This document shows, one piece after another, positions 18,652 to 27,520 of a DNA stretch of 64,000 bases (the first letter of the stretch is position 1; each line of letters begins with the position of its first letter). The stretch covers positions 20,822 to 84,821 of the forward strand of contig NZ_LDES01000007.1 in NCBI RefSeq assembly GCF_001015195.1, in the 5' to 3' direction. The stretch comes from Sphingomonas sp. Y57 (GTDB lineage: Bacteria > Pseudomonadota > Alphaproteobacteria > Sphingomonadales > Sphingomonadaceae). Under the pieces are notes generated by a model that saw only the letters and a list, made by a program, of their open reading frames with translations, searched no databases and was not told the DNA's origin. Made by a program: the position numbers and the translations under genes.

Positions 18652-20973
18652 ATGCCCCGTTCCATCAGATCGGCCACGACCCTTGGATTGATCGCAGCGC
18701 CGGCTCTCGGCCTGGCGGCGCCGGCGGCGGCGCAAGAGGCGGCTGACGCCGCGATCGGCGGCGACATCGTGGTGACCGCACAGAAACGCGCGGAACGCAT
18801 CAGCGACGTTCCCATGTCGATCACCGCAGTCTCCGGAAACGACCTAGCGAAGCTGGGCATCTCCAGCCCCGAGCAGCTGACCAAGCTGGTGCCCGGCCTG
18901 ACATTCCAGGTCAGCGACTATGGGCCGCCCGTCTTCACCATCAGAGGCATCGGCTATCTCGATCTGTCCATCGGCGCGGGTCCGGCCGTCACTGCCTATG
19001 TCGACGAAGTGCCGCTGCCCTTCTCGCTGATGACCCGCGGCGCGACGCTGGACCTGGAACGTGTCGAGGTACTGAAGGGACCGCAGGGAACATTGTTCGG
19101 TCAGAACTCGACGGGCGGCGCGATAAACTATGTCGCCGCGAAGCCGACGTCCGATTTCTCCGCGGGCGCCGAACTCTCCTACGGGCGCTTCCAGTCGGTC
19201 GAGGTCGAGGGCTTCGTCAGCGGCCCGCTGACCCCCACGCTGGGAGCCCGGGTGGCAGTGCGGCATGAAAGCGCCAACGGTTGGCAGAGGAGCCTCTCCC
19301 GCCCCGCTGACCGTCTGGGCCGCCGCCAGTTCAACAGCGGACGGATCCTTCTGGACTGGAAACCATCCAGCGACCTCAAATTCACGCTGGGTATAAGCGG
19401 CTGGGAAGACGGATCGGAGAGCACCGCGGTGCAGTTCCGCGAATTCCTGCCCAAAACGCCGCCAAATGCACTCAATCAGTTCGTATATGACGCTTTGCAG
19501 AACTACAATCTCGTGCCGACCAACAATCGGGATGCCGACTGGGATGCTGATCGCGATTATTCAGGCAAGAACCGTTTTCACCAGCTGTTCCTACGGGGCG
19601 AATTGAACCTGAGCGATACGACGACACTCACGTCGATCAGCTCCTATTCCAAATTCACCATCGATCGCCTGGCGGACCGTGATGGAACCGACTTCAAGAA
19701 TCTGGACGTCAACACGACCGGAAAACTCGAGTCCACGTTTCAGGAACTTCGCCTTTCCGGAAGGCTGGGCGATCTCGGATGGATGATCGGCGGCAATTAT
19801 CAGCGCGATATCGCCTATGAGCGCGACATCGACACGTTCAACGCCGACAATACGAACGTCGGGCCGTTCTATTTCAATTCGGGCCTGTTCCTCAGCAGCC
19901 AGAAGGTACGCACCCTGTCCGTTTTCGGGGCCGTGGACTACAAGTTGAGCGACACGATCACGCTGCAGGCGTCATCGCGCTACTCCGATCAGAATCGTCG
20001 CTTCAACGGATGTTTCGGCGACAGCGGAGACGGCACATCCGCCGCCGCTCTCAATTTCCTGTCGCTGGCCCTTGGCGGCAGCGGCGGCGCCGGGCCGGGC
20101 GAATGCGCGACGATCGATTCCGTCACCTTCCAACCCGGCCCCGTAACGTCGCGGCTGGATGAGGATAACCTGTCCTGGCGCCTCGGAATCGACTGGAAAC
20201 CGAATACGGACACGATGCTATACGCCAATGTTTCCAAGGGATATAAGTTCGGCGGCTATTCGATACCGACGGCCGCTCTCAGCAGCCAGTTCAATCCCGC
20301 GACGCAGGAATCGCTGCTCAGTTACGAAGTGGGCTTCAAGAAGTCGCTCGCCAATCGGCGGCTTATCATAAACGGCGCCGCCTTTTATTATGACTATAAG
20401 GACAAGCAGCTTATCGGCACGGTGCTCAATCCTATTTTCGGCGGAATCACGCAGCTGGTCAACATCCCCAAGTCGCGGGTGATCGGCGCCGAAGTCGAAA
20501 TCACGGTGCGCCCGGTGAAAGGCCTCCGCGTGATGACCGGCCTGACCTACATCCATTCCAAGGTGCAGGCCAACCCGACGCCGCCCGCGGAACCGCGCGA
20601 TGTCTTCGGCGGCCTCACGAGCTTCATCGGCGAAAGCTTTCCCAATACACCACGATGGCAGTCCGTCACCGATGCCGAATATGCACATGCGCTGGGTTCC
20701 AGAAGGGTCTTCGTCGGTGCCACCTATTCCTATCGCAGCGGGGCCTATGCGGCATTCGGTCAGGATCTCCCCCAGATCAGGATCGCCGGATACGGCCTGC
20801 TCGATCTCCGCGCCGGAATGGAGTCCGAGGACGGACGCTGGCGTTTCCAGATATGGGGTCGCAATGTCGGCAACACCTACTACTGGACCAATGTCGCCAA
20901 GATCATCAGCACAGTGACCCGTACACCGGGAAATCCGGCCACTTACGGCGCCACGCTCAAATTCCGGTACTGA
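18652..20973 (+). CDS. TonB-dependent outer-membrane receptor
   Basis: A 773-residue receptor. A signal peptide (residues 1-28, ending PAAAQ) precedes the plug, which starts GDIVVTAQKRAERISDVPMS and contains LKGPQGTLFGQNSTGGAINY. The rest is a 22-strand barrel ending in an aromatic residue (KFRY). The message has a strong GGAGGA site six bases before ATG. Sphingomonads use many such receptors for uptake of aromatic or other organic substrates; its position suggests that it imports the substrate of this cluster. Confidence 0.93.
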   Translation: MPRSIRSATTLGLIAAPALGLAAPAAAQEAADAAIGGDIVVTAQKRAERISDVPMSITAVSGNDLAKLGISSPEQLTKLVPGLTFQVSDYGPPVFTIRGIGYLDLSIGAGPAVTAYVDEVPLPFSLMTRGATLDLERVEVLKGPQGTLFGQNSTGGAINYVAAKPTSDFSAGAELSYGRFQSVEVEGFVSGPLTPTLGARVAVRHESANGWQRSLSRPADRLGRRQFNSGRILLDWKPSSDLKFTLGISGWEDGSESTAVQFREFLPKTPPNALNQFVYDALQNYNLVPTNNRDADWDADRDYSGKNRFHQLFLRGELNLSDTTTLTSISSYSKFTIDRLADRDGTDFKNLDVNTTGKLESTFQELRLSGRLGDLGWMIGGNYQRDIAYERDIDTFNADNTNVGPFYFNSGLFLSSQKVRTLSVFGAVDYKLSDTITLQASSRYSDQNRRFNGCFGDSGDGTSAAALNFLSLALGGSGGAGPGECATIDSVTFQPGPVTSRLDEDNLSWRLGIDWKPNTDTMLYANVSKGYKFGGYSIPTAALSSQFNPATQESLLSYEVGFKKSLANRRLIINGAAFYYDYKDKQLIGTVLNPIFGGITQLVNIPKSRVIGAEVEITVRPVKGLRVMTGLTYIHSKVQANPTPPAEPRDVFGGLTSFIGESFPNTPRWQSVTDAEYAHALGSRRVFVGATYSYRSGAYAAFGQDLPQIRIAGYGLLDLRAGMESEDGRWRFQIWGRNVGNTYYWTNVAKIISTVTRTPGNPATYGATLKFRY

Positions 20974-21056
20974 CCGGCATAACGCTTGCCAAAGAACCAG
21001 AGGTAAGTCTCATATAAATCAGGGACAGGCAGATCGTCGATCGGGAGGCAGCCGCC

Positions 21057-22088
21057 GTGGATATCCTTACTCCGACCCATTCCCCGGTTTCTTGTCAATC
21101 CTATACGCCAGACTGGATGCCCCTCCGTAAATATCAGGCTACCCGGGGACGCGTTACGGGCGAGGCGCTGGAACATTTCAGCCAAACCCTCGCGCCGTAT
21201 CGCGCCCTGAATGTTTCGCGACCGCCTCAACTCGGATTCCTGCATCACCGCGCCCGTCTGGGCGGGATGCACTTCAATTCGATATGGTACGAAACCGGGC
21301 ATCGCATGCATGCCATGCTTCCCGAAGGCACGTTCTATATCGTCTATGTTCTGGGCGGGAGTGCCACCTATCTCGCAAACGGCGAGGTGCTTGTCGCAAG
21401 GCAGGGCACCATCGTTGTCCACAATCCGGACTGCCAGCTCGAATGCGAGATGAGCGACGATTTCCGGCAGATCGTGATCCAGCTCGACGCCGACCGCCTG
21501 ATCGAGATTTTTCAGAACGAGTTGGGCGGCGCGCCGGTCAGCAAGCTCCGCTTCGATAGCTGCCAACTATCGGCGGACGGAGCGGGGGCATCGCTCGCCC
21601 GCTTCATCCTGCTCTGCTGCGAGGAACTGGACGCGCAGGCCTACGGCTTACAGTCCCGGGTGATCGAACGGCACTACATGCAGATGCTGGCTCTGCTGCT
21701 GCTCGAGATCTTTCCCCACAGCCACTCGTCCCTGCTGGCCGAGCCGCTGGCGACGGTGACCCCTTATTATGTCCGCAGGGCGGAGGAATTCATCCGCAAA
21801 AACTATATGGAATCGATCGCGCTGGAAGATATTGCGGAAGCGGCAGGCGTCAGCGCACGGTCGCTTCACAACGGTTTCCGTCAGTTCCGCAATCTCAGCC
21901 CGATGACTTTTCTGAAAATGATCCGCCTCGAATATGCCCGTCGGGAACTGGCTACCGCGGCACGGCGCGGGCTTTCCGTGACGGGCGTCGCGTTGAACAA
22001 CGGCTTCAACCATATGAGCAAGTTCGGCGCGGATTATCGCCAGCGCTATGGCGAACTCCCATCCGAGACGTGGCGCCGCCACCGTTAA
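21057..22088 (+). CDS. AraC-family transcriptional regulator
   Basis: A 343-residue regulator starting at GTG. The N-terminal 200 residues form a cupin-like effector domain (NGEVLVARQGTIVVHNPDC). Two helix-turn-helix motifs span about residues 240-340: ALEDIAEAAGVSARSLHNGF and VTGVALNNGFNHMSKFGADY, with the usual AraC ending RYGELPSETWRRHR. It lies between the TonB receptor and aldolase genes and probably activates this cluster. Confidence 0.93.
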   Translation: MDILTPTHSPVSCQSYTPDWMPLRKYQATRGRVTGEALEHFSQTLAPYRALNVSRPPQLGFLHHRARLGGMHFNSIWYETGHRMHAMLPEGTFYIVYVLGGSATYLANGEVLVARQGTIVVHNPDCQLECEMSDDFRQIVIQLDADRLIEIFQNELGGAPVSKLRFDSCQLSADGAGASLARFILLCCEELDAQAYGLQSRVIERHYMQMLALLLLEIFPHSHSSLLAEPLATVTPYYVRRAEEFIRKNYMESIALEDIAEAAGVSARSLHNGFRQFRNLSPMTFLKMIRLEYARRELATAARRGLSVTGVALNNGFNHMSKFGADYRQRYGELPSETWRRHR

Positions 22089-22116
22089 CCCCCGGTCTCA
22101 TCCGAAAGCGCACAAG

Positions 22117-22896
22117 ATGGCGAACAAGTTCAAGCAGGCCCTTCATGCGGGCATGCGCCAGATCGGCTTGTGGCAATCGCTGGCCAGTCCCTACACGACG
22201 GAGATCTGCGCCGGCGCGGGATATGACTGGCTGCTGATCGACGGCGAACACGGGCCGAACGACCTGCGCTCGATCCTCGCCCAATTGCAGATCCTGCGGC
22301 CCGGCGGTCCCGAACCGGTGGTGCGTCCGGCGTCGGACGATCCCGCAGGGATCAAGCAGCTTCTGGACATAGGCGCACGCAATCTTCTCGTTCCGATGGT
22401 CCATAGCGCGGATCAGGCCCGCGCGCTGGTGGCCGCGACGCGATATCCTCCAGCCGGAATCAGAGGGGTTGCCGCGTCAGTCACGCGCGCGAGCCGATGG
22501 AACCGGCACCAAAGCTATTTCCAGGCCGCCGATGACATGATCTGTCTCCTGGCGCAGGTTGAAAGCCGCGCCGGGCTCGCCGCCTTGCGCGGCATTTGCG
22601 CGGTGGACGGCGTGGACGGCGTGTTCATCGGCCCGGCCGACCTTGCCGCCGACCTCGGATATTCGGGAAATCCGTCGCATCCCAAGATGGCCGCCATCAT
22701 CGAACAGGCGATCCGCGATATCCGCGACAGTGGCAAGGCGGCCGGCATTATCGTTACCGATGCGGAGCTGGGTCACCATTATCTCGATATCGGCGTGACG
22801 TTTCTCGCCGTGGGCGTGGATGTCCTCTTGCTCGCGCGCGCGTCCGAAGACCTCGCCGCCCAGTACGGACGGACGCGCCCCGAAGAGGCGCACTGA
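22117..22896 (+). CDS. HpcH/HpaI-family aldolase
   Basis: A 259-residue class II aldolase of the HpcH/HpaI family, which cleaves 4-hydroxy-2-oxo acids to pyruvate and an aldehyde. LLIDGEHGPND and LAQVESRAGLAAL hold catalytic Arg-partner and metal Glu residues; GVFIGPADLAADLGYSGNP is the family signature with the metal Asp. ATG at 22117; an upstream extension would overlap the AraC gene. It is the natural last step after an FAH-type hydrolase. Confidence 0.93.
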   Translation: MANKFKQALHAGMRQIGLWQSLASPYTTEICAGAGYDWLLIDGEHGPNDLRSILAQLQILRPGGPEPVVRPASDDPAGIKQLLDIGARNLLVPMVHSADQARALVAATRYPPAGIRGVAASVTRASRWNRHQSYFQAADDMICLLAQVESRAGLAALRGICAVDGVDGVFIGPADLAADLGYSGNPSHPKMAAIIEQAIRDIRDSGKAAGIIVTDAELGHHYLDIGVTFLAVGVDVLLLARASEDLAAQYGRTRPEEAH

Positions 22897-22897
22897 C

Positions 22898-22962
22898 GCG
22901 GACCTTCGCCAGATCCTGCGAGCGGCTCTGCGAGATGATGTGGCGGGTAGGCGCCCGATGAT
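22898..22962 (+). pseudogene. 3' remnant of a second MocR-type gene
   Basis: Directly after the aldolase stop, 20 codons read RTFARSCERLCEMMWRVGAR-stop. The intact MocR gene at 12624-14051 ends RNLPRSCERLFEMIWRVGVQRST-stop. A run of 17 bases is identical and most other differences are silent or conservative. No upstream part of such a gene is present. It is a tail left by an older paralogue, not a fresh copy, and marks the right end of the 14-23 kb cluster. Confidence 0.8.
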
Positions 22963-22996
22963 CGACCAGACTCTTCGCCTCCCCTAAACGCTCGGC

Positions 22997-23034
22997 GGGA
23001 GGTTGGGACCCGCACTCACCGGTCCCAGCCTCCC
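22997..23034. terminator. Strong 14-bp hairpin between convergent genes
   Basis: GGGAGGTTGGGACC pairs with GGTCCCAGCCTCCC around a 10-nt loop, with a single G-U pair. It lies between the plus-strand aldolase operon and the minus-strand DJ-1 gene and probably terminates both. No long U-tract follows on either strand. Confidence 0.65.
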
Positions 23035-23056
23035 TATCGCCGGACGTAGCGCCGCC

Positions 23057-23752
23057 TCAGCGCAGCGCCGCCAGTACCGCGTCGGCCAGAGGTGCGCTCG
23101 AAGCCGGGTTCTGGCCGGTCAGCAGATTACCGTCCCTCACCACATAAGCGCCCCAGTTCGGTCCTTTCTCGTAGCGTGCTCCGGATTTGCGCAACGTATC
23201 GGCGAGCAACCACGGCGCATTGTCGGCGGTACCGAGCTCGATCTCCTCCTCATCGCTGAAGGAGGTCATCGCCCGGCCCTTGAACAACCAGTCGCCATCC
23301 GGATCGCGGGCCGCGAGCAGGGCCGCCTGGCCGTGGCACACGGGTGCGATGAGGATGCCGGCACGATCGGCCTCCGCCAGGATGCGGCCCATGTCCATAT
23401 CCTTGTAAAGATCCTCGACAGGCCCATGTCCGCCGGGAATGACGATCGCGTCATAGCGCCGCCCGTCTATGTCGGCGAGCACCAGCGGGTGAGCCAGGCG
23501 CTCGGCGATCGCGTCGAGATAGCGGCGGAAGTGGTCGACATTCTCCTGCCCGACGACGGCGGGACTCATGCTGTGCGGGTCGATCGTCGGCGCCACGCCG
23601 CCCGGCGTGGCAATGTCGACGGTGCAGCCTTCGCCGGCGAATTTTTCGTCCATGACGACGAACTCTTCGGCCCACACGCCGCTTTCATATTTTGAGCCGT
23701 CGGCGCGAGTCCAGGTATCCGCCGCGGACAGGACGATCAGAATCTTGGTCAT
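23057..23752 (-). CDS. DJ-1/PfpI-family (Hsp31-like) protein
   Basis: A 231-residue class I glutamine-amidotransferase-like protein. The nucleophile elbow is LIAPVCHGQAALLA (Cys followed by His), preceded by DAIVIPGGHGPVEDL. The N-terminal WAEEFVVMDEKFAGEGCTVD and GGVAPTIDPHS blocks match Hsp31-like chaperone/glyoxalase members. It probably detoxifies reactive carbonyls. ATG at 23752. Divergent from a LysR gene that may control it. Confidence 0.87.
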   Translation of the reverse strand: MTKILIVLSAADTWTRADGSKYESGVWAEEFVVMDEKFAGEGCTVDIATPGGVAPTIDPHSMSPAVVGQENVDHFRRYLDAIAERLAHPLVLADIDGRRYDAIVIPGGHGPVEDLYKDMDMGRILAEADRAGILIAPVCHGQAALLAARDPDGDWLFKGRAMTSFSDEEEIELGTADNAPWLLADTLRKSGARYEKGPNWGAYVVRDGNLLTGQNPASSAPLADAVLAALR

Positions 23753-24000
23753 TGCTCGTCTCCTTCTTGAATATGCGGCATCGGGAGCCAGGCTCGCGAT
23801 GACCATGGGATGCTGAAGATGATCGCGCGCCGTGGAGCGTGCAGCCGGCCGGCCACGCGCGCTCGCCGCGCGGGACCCATCTCGTCTTCAAACTCGTTGA
23901 TCGAGCAGCCCGCCATAACTGCGAGGCAGGTACCGTTTCGCGATACACCTTCGATATAGCTATCTCACTGCGGCTACAAAGACTTTGCATATCCGGCCAT

Positions 24001-24017
24001 CATGCCTGTAAGGCATG
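24001..24017 (+). promoter_or_regulatory. Perfect inverted repeat over the LysR ribosome-binding site
   Basis: CATGCCT and AGGCATG form a perfect 7-bp stem with a 3-nt loop, ending 4 nt before the LysR ATG. The only purine-rich stretch that could bind the ribosome (AAGG, 24010-24013) is within the hairpin. It could be an autoregulatory operator or an RNA structure that limits translation. Confidence 0.5.
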
Positions 24018-24021
24018 ACTC

Positions 24022-24927
24022 ATGGAACTGCGCCACCTTCGCTATTTTGTCGCCGTGGCGGAAACGGGCAGCCTGACCGAGGCCGCGGAAAAGCGGCTCT
24101 TCACCTCGCAACCCTCCCTCAGTCGGCAGCTGCGGGACCTGGAGGTCGAGATTGGCGCCCAACTGCTGGTGCGCGGCCCGCGAGGCGTAACGCTGACCTC
24201 AGCGGGCCAGGCCTTTCTCGACCATGCCCGGCTTGCGCTTCTTCAGGCGGCGGAAGCCGTCGCCGCGGCCCGGCGCACGGCCCGGCCGGCCAAGACCAGT
24301 TTCGCGGTCGGATTCCTGACCGGCCAGGAAGTCGAGTGGCTTCGACACGTCACCCATCTGCTGCGCGACGAACTGCAGACGATCGATTTCCGGGTAACCA
24401 GCGACTTCTCACCGGCCATCGCCGCTGCGGTCGAGCGCGGTGAGATCGATCTCGGCTTCTCGCGGATCGAGCCGCAGCCTAACGTTACCTACAAGGTCAT
24501 CGCACATGAGCCGATCGTCGTCGTCTTGCCGCGCGAACACCCCCTCGCAATCAAGCGCGAGATCGATCCGCGCGAGATTGATCCGCAATCCTTCATCGGC
24601 TATGCGGATGCCCCTCACGTGCTGCGCGGTATCGTCGAGCGATATTTTAGCGAACGAGGCCTCGCTATGGCACCGACCCGCTTCCTCGACGGTTACGCGA
24701 CCGGCATCTCGCTGGTTGCCTCCTCCAAGGGCGTTACCTTGCTGCCGGCCTATGTGGAGGCCTTGCTGCCAGCCTCGCTGGTCAGCCGCCCGCTCGCGGG
24801 CAACGGGCCGGTGATCGAGATCGCAGCCGGGTACCGTGCCGACAATCCATCACCAACCCTGGCGGTCTTCCTGCGCAATATCGACCGCCTCGCTGACGCG
24901 CGCGCCGCCGAGGCTGGCGGAGACTGA
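24022..24927 (+). CDS. LysR-family transcriptional regulator
   Basis: A 301-residue LTTR. The winged helix-turn-helix is residues 1-60 (LRYFVAVAETGSLTEAAEKR, then SQPSLSRQLRDLE), followed by a linker helix and a two-lobed effector domain (from about residue 92). It is divergent from the DJ-1 gene, with 269 nt between. That gap contains GATATAGCTATC at 23953-23964, a palindromic candidate LysR site. The first ATG after the hairpin is the start. The effector is unknown; HcaR/BenM-like domains of this type often bind aromatic acids. Confidence 0.92.
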   Translation: MELRHLRYFVAVAETGSLTEAAEKRLFTSQPSLSRQLRDLEVEIGAQLLVRGPRGVTLTSAGQAFLDHARLALLQAAEAVAAARRTARPAKTSFAVGFLTGQEVEWLRHVTHLLRDELQTIDFRVTSDFSPAIAAAVERGEIDLGFSRIEPQPNVTYKVIAHEPIVVVLPREHPLAIKREIDPREIDPQSFIGYADAPHVLRGIVERYFSERGLAMAPTRFLDGYATGISLVASSKGVTLLPAYVEALLPASLVSRPLAGNGPVIEIAAGYRADNPSPTLAVFLRNIDRLADARAAEAGGD

Positions 24928-25018
24928 GGGCGCGCGCCCATCATGGAGCGCGGGGAGATGAATGGCGCATCAGGCGGAGGCGTGAATCACCCGCGAATAT
25001 CCTTCGCCGCCGTATCCC

Positions 25019-25036
25019 TCACTCCCACTCGATTGT
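25019..25036 (-). other. Left guaA-tail attachment-like site
   Basis: On the minus strand this reads ACA ATC GAG TGG GAG TGA, Thr-Ile-Glu-Trp-Glu-stop, the conserved C-terminus of GMP synthase. No guaA body is attached: the codons before it do not match the family. The same five codons and stop recur at 53532-53549, 15 of 18 bases identical, all three differences silent. Islands that insert at the guaA 3' end leave such direct repeats. Confidence 0.75.
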
Positions 25037-25110
25037 TCGGATGATGAGTAAGCATCTGTAATCACTCATGAAAATTCCGAAAACCGATCAGAATGCCTCC
25101 AGCGTTACCG

Positions 25111-25160
25111 TCAAAAACCTACGCTTTTGATTTCAAACGACTTTTTCCTCGAAATTTTTT
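25111..25160 (+). repeat. Attachment arm, left copy
   Basis: TCAAAA, then TACGCTTTTGATTT and AAA, then a CGAAATTTTTTT-type tract. TACGCTTTTG begins 101 nt after the first base of the TIEWE site; the equivalent sequence in the right copy (53626-53675) is also at 101 nt. Confidence 0.7.
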
Positions 25161-25491
25161 TCCATGGTATCGCCATCTATCGGCACCCACCGGCGACTTT
25201 GACACCGCGAGGTCGGCTTTTGCCGATGCATCCCGGGGGATGGGTCGATACCGCCATCAGGCCGTAGCCTACATTGCGACAGCGTGCGAGCGCTAGCTCG
25301 TGAAGGAGCAAACCGGGCGCCTGCTAGCGGCCGTCTCTCGATATTTTGGCAACTAAGACGGCTTTTCGCGCATCGTTGTGATAAAGCAGAGCACCGATTA
25401 CACTGAAGGCTGCAACAATTACGCCATAGCGCGCACCGCGCCCCTTGCGTCGCAACGCTTTGCTTGCTACACGCATCGAACGCGACGCTTG

Positions 25492-26712
25492 ATGCAACGG
25501 ACCGCTAGGATTACGCAATTGGACCACTTCTCGATCATTCAAGCTTTGTGCCGATCTGCGATGGCAGACCCATCCCCCGCGGTTCGTAAGCAGATCGAAC
25601 GATTGCACGCCGCCCTTGAAAAGGATGGCGATGAGAAGCAGGCAGCGTCGATCGCCGGCATCTTGGCGACGGCGCAGCGCGCCAAAGAAGTGGCCCCAAG
25701 CCGCATCGAACGGTCGCGAGCGCAACTGGTCGGCGAAACGCTTGGCCCCAACACGGCGGTGCCCGTCGATCGCGAAACTGCAGCCGCCTTAGCCGAGATC
25801 ATCTTCCCGACCGACATCACATCGCGGCCTCCTTTGTTTAATCCGACCGTAACTCAGGCGGTCGGAACAATCATTGAGGAGTGGGCGAACTTCGCTGCCT
25901 TCTCAGAGATCGACATAGCGCCGTCGAAGACCTGCCTAATCTACGGCGCGCCGGGGACCGGAAAGACACGCCTGGCCTTCTGGATTGCGCGCGAGCTGGG
26001 CCTGCCCGTCGTCCTGGTGAAATTGGATGGCCTGGTCTCATCCTTCCTTGGGACGACAGCGCGCAACATTGGGAACCTCTTTTCGTTCGCCAACCGCTAT
26101 CGTTGCGTCTTGTTGCTCGATGAGTTCGATGCGATCGCGAAAGTGCGCGACGATCCGCAGGAGGTCGGCGAGATCAAACGCGTCGTGAACGCCTTGCTTC
26201 AAAACCTCGACTCGCGCCGCGACGTCGGATTCACGATCGGCATCACCAACCACCCGAAGCTGCTCGACCCAGCCGTCTGGCGCCGGTTCGAGGTGCAGCT
26301 CGAAATCCCGAAGCCGGACTTCGAGATGCGCAAGGCGATTGCTTCCCACTTCATGCCGCCAATCACCGCGCCCGAAAGCCATTTGCGTCTGATCGCGTGG
26401 TTCACCGAAGGGTCGACAGGCGCAGAGATTGAGTCGCTCGTCCGCACCTACAAGAAGGCGACGACGCTTCGCGAAGCGGAGCGTCTCGATCTGCTTGGCA
26501 CACTACGCCAGTTTGCGACGCTCAACGCCGCGCGAGTGCAGAGCGAGCGCCGGGCCCTGCTGTTCGAAGAGCCATCCACCCTATTCCGTGCAATGCGCGA
26601 TGACCCCGTGCTCGGCTTCTCGATGACCGACATTGGCGAGATTGCAGGCAAGGACAAATCCACCGTCAGTCGCCAGCTCGGCAAAGCGCTCAAGAACGAC
26701 GAGGAGCGGTAA
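25492..26712 (+). CDS. AAA+ ATPase of an ATPase/S8-protease pair
   Basis: A 406-residue AAA+ protein. The Walker A motif is YGAPGTGKTRL near residue 150, Walker B CVLLLDEFDAIA near 205, and the arginine-finger region is DPAVWRRFEV near 265. The C-terminal 60 residues include a helix-turn-helix-like MTDIGEIAGKDKSTVSRQLG. The family is always paired with a subtilisin-like (S8) protease in mobile loci, suggesting defence or a toxin-like role. Its partner follows after 3 nt but is broken. ATG at 25492 was chosen because SIIQALCRSAMADPSPAVRK belongs to the family; 25561 is an alternative. Confidence 0.85.
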   Translation: MQRTARITQLDHFSIIQALCRSAMADPSPAVRKQIERLHAALEKDGDEKQAASIAGILATAQRAKEVAPSRIERSRAQLVGETLGPNTAVPVDRETAAALAEIIFPTDITSRPPLFNPTVTQAVGTIIEEWANFAAFSEIDIAPSKTCLIYGAPGTGKTRLAFWIARELGLPVVLVKLDGLVSSFLGTTARNIGNLFSFANRYRCVLLLDEFDAIAKVRDDPQEVGEIKRVVNALLQNLDSRRDVGFTIGITNHPKLLDPAVWRRFEVQLEIPKPDFEMRKAIASHFMPPITAPESHLRLIAWFTEGSTGAEIESLVRTYKKATTLREAERLDLLGTLRQFATLNAARVQSERRALLFEEPSTLFRAMRDDPVLGFSMTDIGEIAGKDKSTVSRQLGKALKNDEER

Positions 26713-26715
26713 GCG

Positions 26716-27201
26716 ATGGCGGGCCCGGTTCAGATCGTTCTCAACCCCGAGAACTACGAAGAAGCCCGCGAGGCGGGCGGGGGCGGTGGGCGCAAGGACT
26801 TCTTCGCGCACAAAGACCGGGAATTCGTCGCGCATCGGGCTGCGCTCGTCAGCCAGATCGACTCCATCTCCGGCACACTCTCCGCTCAAGCCCAGGGTCC
26901 TGTCGGCTTTGCCAAGGTCATCCTTCGCCGCGAGGCCTGGGCAAAGAGCCATCGCCCCGTGGCTACACTGTTCCGACCTGACCGCGTGCCGGTCGTCGGT
27001 GGCGGCGATCTCGGCGTCATGATTGTTGAAGTGCAACGCACCACCCTTCGGCAGATTGTGGCCGAGATGGAGAAGGCTGAAACCCACACGGAGATGCGCT
27101 TCGATCCCAATCGGGAGAAGGAGGTAGCCCGACCGGAGGCGCGCGCAGCGCAAGATAGATTTTTGAAGGCGCCGAAGGTGGCTGTCAGCTGCGGTTTTTG
27201 A
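26716..27201 (+). pseudogene. N-terminal fragment of the S8-protease partner
   Basis: Residues 1-145 match the N-terminal part of S8-family peptidases linked to this AAA+ ATPase: NPENYEEAREAGGGGGRKDF, FAHKDREFVAHRAALVSQ, then FAKVILRREAWAKSHRPVAT and VVGGGDLGVMIVEV. The catalytic Asp, His and Ser regions are missing. The frame runs into sequence belonging to an IS21 istB fragment and stops. The pair is therefore inactive as a two-component system unless a partner exists elsewhere. Confidence 0.85.
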
Positions 27202-27520
27202 AGCGCCAGCTGTCGTTGCCCGTCTCGACGATATCGCAGTGGTGGGTGACGCGGTCGAGCAGCGCCGTGGTCATCTTGGGATCGCCGAACACGGTCGGCC
27301 ATTCGCCGAAGGCGAGGTTCGTGGTGATGATGACGCTGGTCCGCTCATAAAGCTTGCTGATGAGGTGGAACAGCAACTGCCCTCCCGAGCGGGCGAACGG
27401 CAGATAACCGAGCTCGTCGAGCACGATCAGGTCGAGCCGCGACAGCTGCGCCGCCAGGGTCCCGCCTTTGCCGATCCGGGTCTCCTCTTCGAGGCGTGTC
27501 ACCAGATCGACAGCGAGTTG
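27185..27520 (-). mobile_element. istB: IS21-family istB, C-terminal fragment
   Basis: About 110 codons match the C-terminal half of IstB, the AAA+ helper ATPase of IS21 transposition: [40 protein letters not shown] (Walker B) and [20 protein letters not shown], ending [13 protein letters not shown]. The Walker A half and istA are absent. The IS must have been trimmed by a deletion that also removed most of the S8 protease gene. Confidence 0.9.

Larger units (their letters stand above)
24928..25491. other. Island left junction without a convincing gene
   Basis: No supported gene lies here. The stretch holds the guaA-tail sequence (25019-25036) and the arm (25105-25160). Base composition falls sharply after 25020: the next 140 nt are rich in A and T compared with the GC-rich LysR gene before it, as expected at an insertion boundary. 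Confidence 0.7.

Noticed and set aside
22898..22962. Recent duplication or transposition target repeat of the MocR end
   Set aside because: The two copies differ mainly at silent positions, which fits an old paralogue rather than a direct repeat made by insertion.
25093..25296. 67-codon open frame next to the left arm
   Set aside because: It overlaps the attachment arm, lacks a ribosome-binding site and has no motif.
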